A stretch of 16,471 bases of DNA. Origin: an uncultured Verrucomicrobia subdivision 3 bacterium (GTDB lineage Bacteria; Verrucomicrobiota; Verrucomicrobiae; Limisphaerales; UBA11358). The DNA lies in the NCBI GenBank assembly GCA_903921455.1, contig CAIXPZ010000031.1, positions 1-16,471 of the forward strand, given 5' to 3'. This document shows, piece by piece, positions 13,141 to 16,471 of the stretch (within the stretch, counting starts at the first letter, position 1; each line of letters begins with the position of its first letter). Made by a program: the position numbers and the translations under genes. The notes under the pieces were generated by a model, which worked only from the letters and a program-made list of their open reading frames with translations, was not told the DNA's origin and made no database searches.

Positions 13141-13169
13141 TTGACACCGCCGCCGCGCATCTCTAGGCT
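13141..13169 (+). promoter_or_regulatory. Promoter of lolCD, predicted leaderless
   Basis: A perfect TTGACA (13141-13146), a 17-bp spacer and TAGGCT (13164-13169) are followed after 6 bp by the lolC ATG at 13176. There is no space for a ribosome binding site between the expected transcription start and the start codon. Confidence 0.65.
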
Positions 13170-13175
13170 TGCCGG

Positions 13176-14450
13176 ATGTCTCGATTGCCGTTTGAACTGT
13201 TCCTGGCGCTGCGTTATCTGCGGCCCAAGCGGACGTTTGTCTCGGTCATCACGCTCATCTCCATCCTCGGCGTCGCCCTCGGGGTCGCCGTGCTCATCAT
13301 CGTCATCAGCGTGATGAGCGGGTTCGACCACGACCTGCGGGACAAGATTCTCGGCTTCAACGCGCACCTCACCGTCTCGCAGCCGGGCGTGACGATGAAA
13401 GGCTATCCGCAGGTGGCCAACGTCATTGCGCGGAACAAGAGTGTCCGGGGCGTCTCGCCCTTCGTTTTCGTGCCGGTGCTCGTGGAGACGGCGGGCGACA
13501 CGAATCATCCCTCGCTGCAAGACGCGCCCATGCTGCGCGGCATCGACCCCGCCACGGAAGGCAAGGTCAGCGACCTCCAGCACAAGCTGATTGAAGGGAA
13601 GTATGATTTGAGCGGCCGCGGCCTGATGGTCGGCGTGGACTTCGCGAACAATCTCCGGCTTGCGGTCGGCGACCATCTCTCCATCTATTCCGCGCGCGAG
13701 ATCAAGAAGATGAAGGCCGCGCATGACAAGAAGCAGGACGAAGCGATCCTGCCGGATGAATATGAAGTGCGCGGGATCTTCGACGCCGGTTACTATGAAT
13801 ACAACGCCCGCGTGGTCGTCGCCTCGCTCGATAATGCGCAGGATTTGTATGACCTGAATGATTCCGTGCACGGCCTCTTCGTGATGCTCAACGATCCGTA
13901 TCAAGCCACCGTCGTGAAACACGAACTCATGCGGTCGCTGGGCACGGATTACTACGTCTCGACGTGGATGGAGCAGAATTCCGGCATCTTGAACGCATTG
14001 CTCGTGGAGAAGAACGTGATGTTTTATTTGTTATTCTTCATCGTGCTGGTGGCGGCGCTGTGCATCCTGAGCGCGCAGATCACGTTTGTCGTGCAGAAGA
14101 CCCGCGAGATCGGGATGCTAAAGGCGCTGGGAGCGTCGAACCTGCAAATCTCCGGCATCTTCCTCGGGCAGAGCGCCATCATCGGCGTCATCGGCGTGGC
14201 GTCGGGCTTCGGCCTCGGCATGCTGGCGCTGGCTTATCGCAATGCGTTTCTACACTTCATGAACCGGATGACAGGCTTTGAATTGTTCCCCGCGTCCGTC
14301 TACGGCTTCGGCGAACTTCCGGCAGTCATCACGCCGAGCGATGTCGCCATCATTTGCATCGGCTCGTTTGTCATCTGCATCCTCGGCGGCGTGCTGCCGG
14401 CCGTGCGCGCGGGACGGTTGAAACCGGTGGAGGCGCTGCGCTATGAATGA
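13176..14450 (+). CDS. lolC: Lipoprotein-releasing ABC transporter permease (LolC/LolE)
   Basis: A 424-residue inner membrane protein of the MacB/FtsX permease fold. The N-terminus (LPFELFLALRYLRPKRTFVS) and first helix (VITLISILGVALGVAVLIIV) carry the LolC/E hallmark up to VMSGFDHDLRDKILG. A large periplasmic domain spans about 50-275, followed by three helices (about 279-303, 323-350 and 387-410) in the FtsX core, with the coupling segment KTREIGMLKALGAS and the end [15 protein letters not shown]. With LolD it extracts outer-membrane lipoproteins from the inner membrane and hands them to LolA. Only one permease gene is present, so the complex may use a homodimer, as in LolF-type systems. 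The last codons overlap lolD by 8 bp. LolC versus LolE cannot be decided here. Confidence 0.92.
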   Translation: MSRLPFELFLALRYLRPKRTFVSVITLISILGVALGVAVLIIVISVMSGFDHDLRDKILGFNAHLTVSQPGVTMKGYPQVANVIARNKSVRGVSPFVFVPVLVETAGDTNHPSLQDAPMLRGIDPATEGKVSDLQHKLIEGKYDLSGRGLMVGVDFANNLRLAVGDHLSIYSAREIKKMKAAHDKKQDEAILPDEYEVRGIFDAGYYEYNARVVVASLDNAQDLYDLNDSVHGLFVMLNDPYQATVVKHELMRSLGTDYYVSTWMEQNSGILNALLVEKNVMFYLLFFIVLVAALCILSAQITFVVQKTREIGMLKALGASNLQISGIFLGQSAIIGVIGVASGFGLGMLALAYRNAFLHFMNRMTGFELFPASVYGFGELPAVITPSDVAIICIGSFVICILGGVLPAVRAGRLKPVEALRYE

Positions 14451-15120
14451 ACCGCTCCTGTCCGCCCGCGGGCTGACCAAAACCTACGTCATGGGCAAGC
14501 GCTCGCTCGAAGTCCTGCGCGGCGTGGACGTGCAGATCGCCCGCGGCGATTTCCTCGCCTTGCGCGGGTCATCCGGCGCGGGCAAGAGCACCTTGCTTCA
14601 CCTCATCGGCGGCCTCGACACGCCGAACGCGGGGGAAATTATTTTCTGCGGGCAAAAACTCTCCGGTTTCTCCGAAAGCAGCCTGACGCACTTCCGCAAC
14701 CGCAGCGTCGGCTTTGTTTTTCAATCGTATCATCTCCTGCCGGAATTGACCGCGCTGGAAAATGTCTGCCTGACCGCCCGCATCGCCCGGATTCCCAGCG
14801 GCGCCGCGAAGCAGCGGGCGACGGAATTGCTCGCCCGCGTCGGCCTCCAAGACCGCCTCGACCACAAACCCTCCGAACTCTCCGGCGGCGAACAGCAGCG
14901 CGTGGCCATCGCCCGCGCGCTGATCAACGAGCCGGTGTTGCTGCTCGCGGACGAGCCAACGGGCAATCTGGATTCCCGCACCGGCGGCGAGATCATGGAC
15001 CTGCTCCAGTCGCTGCGGACGGAAAAACAGACGACGCTCGTCATCGCCACGCACGACGCCAAGGTGGCCGCCATCGCGCCCCGGGTGATTGAACTGGTGG
15101 ATGGGAAGATTCAGTTGTGA
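14443..15120 (+). CDS. lolD: Lipoprotein-releasing ABC transporter ATP-binding protein
   Basis: A 225-residue ABC ATPase. Walker A is GSSGAGKST (42-50), the Q-loop glutamine is Q94 ([19 protein letters not shown]), the signature is [15 protein letters not shown] (146-160), Walker B is [12 protein letters not shown] (166-177) and the switch histidine is H204 (IATHDAKV). [16 protein letters not shown] is typical of the LolD/MacB/FtsE group. It starts within the end of lolC (8-bp overlap), so both are translated from one message, and it powers lipoprotein release by the LolC-type permease. All motifs are intact and length is normal. The assignment as LolD rather than MacB or FtsE depends on the LolC-like partner. 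Confidence 0.93.
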   Translation: MNEPLLSARGLTKTYVMGKRSLEVLRGVDVQIARGDFLALRGSSGAGKSTLLHLIGGLDTPNAGEIIFCGQKLSGFSESSLTHFRNRSVGFVFQSYHLLPELTALENVCLTARIARIPSGAAKQRATELLARVGLQDRLDHKPSELSGGEQQRVAIARALINEPVLLLADEPTGNLDSRTGGEIMDLLQSLRTEKQTTLVIATHDAKVAAIAPRVIELVDGKIQL

Positions 15121-15131
15121 TTTGCTAAAAT

Positions 15132-15162
15132 GTTGAATCGTGATTGGGCAAGCCGATTCAAC
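15132..15162 (+). terminator. Hairpin after lolCD (possible terminator)
   Basis: A perfect 9-bp inverted repeat, GTTGAATCG (15132-15140) and CGATTCAAC (15154-15162), with a 13-base loop, lies 11 bp after the lolD stop. The sequence after it (CATTTAACCGTTTAACC) is AT-rich but lacks a run of T. It may terminate transcription or protect the mRNA end. It overlaps the start of the octamer repeats. Confidence 0.45.
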
Positions 15163-15187
15163 CATTTAACCGTTTAACCCTTCAACG
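15156..15187 (+). repeat. Four tandem octamers (NTTYAACC-like)
   Basis: Four 8-base units follow each other without gaps: ATTCAACC (15156-15163), ATTTAACC (15164-15171), GTTTAACC (15172-15179) and CTTCAACG (15180-15187). They fill most of the space between the lolD hairpin and the methyltransferase start at 15193. Confidence 0.65.
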
Positions 15188-15192
15188 AATAC

Positions 15193-15774
15193 ATGAGCCG
15201 CGACTACTGGGAAACCCGCTATCAATCCAAGGACATGTCTTGGGAAAAGGGGGAGGCCTCGCCGGGCCTGGTGGATTTTCTGGCCGCGCATCCCGATCTG
15301 CCGCGCGGCAGCGTCGCCGTGCCCGGCTGCGGCACAGGCCACGATGTGCGGGCGTTCGTCAGGGCGGGCTTCGTCGGCTTCGGCTTCGATCTTGCGCCCA
15401 GCGCGGTTGCGCTGGCGGAAGAAAAGACGCGGCTGGCCGGGTTGCACGCGGACTTCAGGTTGGCCGATTTCCTGCGCGATGAGCCGCCGCAGCAATTCGA
15501 CTGGCTGTTTGAGCACACGCTCTTCTGCGCCATCCAGCCGGCGGAACGCGATGACTATGTTCGGGCCGTCTTGAGGTGGTTGAAGCCGGGCGGGCATTAT
15601 CTGGCGGTGAATTATTTTCAATGCGAACCAAAAGGCCCGCCGTGGCCGACGAATCGCGAAGAACAGGTGGAGCGCTTCGCCCCGCACTTTGAATTGCTGG
15701 CCGAGTGGACGCCGCGCTCATATTCGAACCGCGAAGGCAAGGAGCGGATGTTCTGGTGGCGGCGGAAAGATTGA
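15193..15774 (+). CDS. SAM-dependent methyltransferase, TPMT-like
   Basis: A 193-residue protein of the thiopurine S-methyltransferase-like branch of class I methyltransferases. The N-terminus YWETRYQSKDMSWEKGEASP is the TPMT substrate-side signature (WExRY...W..G..SP). Motif I is AVPGCGTGHD (42-51), with D66 after the second strand (GFGFDLAPSAV) as probable ribose ligand and RLADFLRD (89-96) for the adenine pocket. LFEHTLFCAI (105-114) and LKPGGHYLAVNYF (130-142) complete the fold. Natural acceptors in bacteria include thiols, selenium or tellurium compounds and halides; the substrate cannot be read here. No Shine-Dalgarno site precedes the ATG. An in-frame alternative start is not evident. 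It may be read through from lolCD or have its own promoter within the octamer region. Confidence 0.88.
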   Translation: MSRDYWETRYQSKDMSWEKGEASPGLVDFLAAHPDLPRGSVAVPGCGTGHDVRAFVRAGFVGFGFDLAPSAVALAEEKTRLAGLHADFRLADFLRDEPPQQFDWLFEHTLFCAIQPAERDDYVRAVLRWLKPGGHYLAVNYFQCEPKGPPWPTNREEQVERFAPHFELLAEWTPRSYSNREGKERMFWWRRKD

Positions 15775-15820
15775 GGCGGCTGGGGCGACTGTCGGCCGGG
15801 AGATTCTTTCAGCGGGGCAT

Positions 15821-15845
15821 TAATACCAAGTTTTAAGTTGTATTA
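15821..15845. repeat. AT-rich hairpin with bulge
   Basis: TAATACCAA (15821-15829) can pair with TTGTATTA (15838-15845), leaving one C unpaired and an 8-base loop. The left arm TAATACCAA occurs again at 15896-15904, across the start codon of the next gene. The structure lies 47 bp after the methyltransferase stop. It is not GC-rich and has no T-run, so a terminator role is doubtful. Confidence 0.35.
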
Positions 15846-15902
15846 TCTTGGGTCGTGGCTAGGTTTTCACTGTTTTAAATTGATGTGCTGCCGCTAATAC
15901 CA

Positions 15903-16400
15903 ATGAAAAAATTCACCACCCGTTTCCTATTCGTGCTGGCCTTGGGCTTCAGCTTTGACGCCCGGTTCTCCACCGCGTCCGCCCAGAGCCCGACGGCGTT
16001 CACCTATCAGGGCCAACTTCACGACAGCGGCACGAACGCCAACGGCAATTACGCGATGATTTTCGCGCTCTACCCGACCGCGACGGGCGGCAGTCAGATT
16101 GGCGGCAGCTTCACCAACATCCTGACGCTGGTCAACGGCCTGTTCACCGTTAACCTCGATTTCGGCGCGGGGGTCTTTGACGGCGCCGCCCGCTGGCTGG
16201 ACATCAAGGTCGGCTTCACCAACGGTGCCAATGTGGTGACGTCGTCCGAAACCCTGTCGCCGCGCGTGCCGGTGCTGCCGGCACCGTATGCATTGTATGC
16301 CAACGCCGCCGGCAGCGCGGGCAACCTGACCAATGGTTCCTGGAATGCGGCCGTCGGCAATTATCAGGGTTCACACCTGTCCCGCTTAAAAACCCAGTAA
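15903..16400 (+). CDS. Secreted protein with FTYQGQL N-terminal domain, apparently truncated
   Basis: A 165-residue frame with a signal peptide (MKKFTTRFLFVLALGFSF, cleavage probably after SAQ). The mature part starts SPTAFTYQGQLHDSGTNANG and runs through a beta-rich domain (YAMIFALYPTATGGSQIGGS, GLFTVNLDFGAGVFDGAARW) to VPVLPAPYALYANAAGSAGN. I know this N-terminal unit as the start of much longer secreted proteins in Verrucomicrobia that continue, after an AVGNYQG-like phrase, into repeats resembling phage tail fibre or YadA-type heads. Here the frame reaches AVGNYQG and ends after ten unrelated residues (SHLSRLKTQ plus stop). The break at about 16370 suggests an insertion or frameshift. ATG 15903 is preferred to a GTG at 15885 because it opens the signal peptide. 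Function unknown; probably surface-associated. Confidence 0.7.
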   Translation: MKKFTTRFLFVLALGFSFDARFSTASAQSPTAFTYQGQLHDSGTNANGNYAMIFALYPTATGGSQIGGSFTNILTLVNGLFTVNLDFGAGVFDGAARWLDIKVGFTNGANVVTSSETLSPRVPVLPAPYALYANAAGSAGNLTNGSWNAAVGNYQGSHLSRLKTQ

Positions 16401-16471
16401 ACATTGATGATTATCGGCATCGTGTGATGGGGAATTGGGCGGGAGTTGAGCGAGTGCCTGTGAAATGGGCA
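16370..16471. other. Unassigned sequence after the truncated secreted protein
   Basis: From the end of the AVGNYQG phrase to the window edge the DNA no longer encodes recognisable secreted-protein repeats in the original frame. One plus-strand frame (from TTC at 16370) and one minus-strand frame stay open to the edge, but neither gives a recognisable product. GGGTT (16367-16371) and AACCC (16391-16395) bracket the junction as a short inverted repeat. It may be the end of a mobile element, or simply frameshifted sequence. Confidence 0.25.

Noticed and set aside
13068..13922. Minus-strand open frame of 284 codons opposite lolC
   Set aside because: The LolC frame has convincing membrane helices and family motifs, while the antisense product has H/D-rich, family-less sequence.
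15156..15187. Octamer array as a CRISPR remnant
   Set aside because: Units are 8 bp, adjacent and without spacers, and no cas genes are near; it is a simple tandem repeat.

Overview
The window reads as chromosomal DNA of a GC-rich Gram-negative bacterium, most likely Verrucomicrobiota and close to the Pedosphaera/Limisphaerales group. This rests on the style of the proteins: a large secreted formylglycine-type sulfatase, a tyrosine recombinase whose box II ends in FGNSE...KKHY, a secreted protein with an FTYQGQL N-terminus, several beta-barrel or secreted proteins with no familiar function, and lipoprotein-export genes. It is inference; no marker gene is present.

Left part (1 to about 3.4 kb): the end of an integrative element (prophage-like or ICE-like). 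Leftward genes encode an unknown small protein cut by the window edge and an excisionase-like winged-helix protein. A rightward gene encodes a cI/XRE-like regulator. A leftward, overlapping three-gene unit encodes a tyrosine recombinase, an AbrB-type antitoxin and a PIN-domain toxin. The divergent promoters between the excisionase-like gene and the regulator resemble a lysogeny switch. The recombinase has a near-consensus promoter whose -10 box lies almost on its start codon. The AT-rich stretch just beyond it (about 3317-3373) is the best place for the attachment site.

Middle part (3.4 to 10.5 kb), all on the minus strand: a large secreted arylsulfatase preceded by a secreted protein of unknown function (possibly one transcript), a beta-barrel outer membrane protein with a good terminator, a single-domain EamA-type transporter with its own promoter, and an apolipoprotein N-acyltransferase-like membrane enzyme. 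About 250 bp inside that last gene have a GC content near 39%, while its flanks are above 60%.

Right part (10.5 to 16.5 kb): a DJ-1/PfpI protein, a stand-alone nuoA, a cardiolipin synthase-like phospholipase D on the minus strand, a lolC-lolD pair for lipoprotein release from the inner membrane, a TPMT-like methyltransferase, and a secreted protein that ends abruptly near the window edge. Envelope biogenesis is a shared theme (Lnt-like, Cls, LolCD, outer membrane barrel, signal peptides).

The most notable general signal is a recurring promoter layout, TTGAnn-N16/17-TAnnnT, with the -10 box ending only 6-9 bp before the start codon. This predicts leaderless or nearly leaderless mRNAs for the integrase, the XRE regulator, the excisionase-like gene, nuoA, lolC and possibly cls. 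The sulfatase and EamA genes instead have an AAGGA ribosome binding site.
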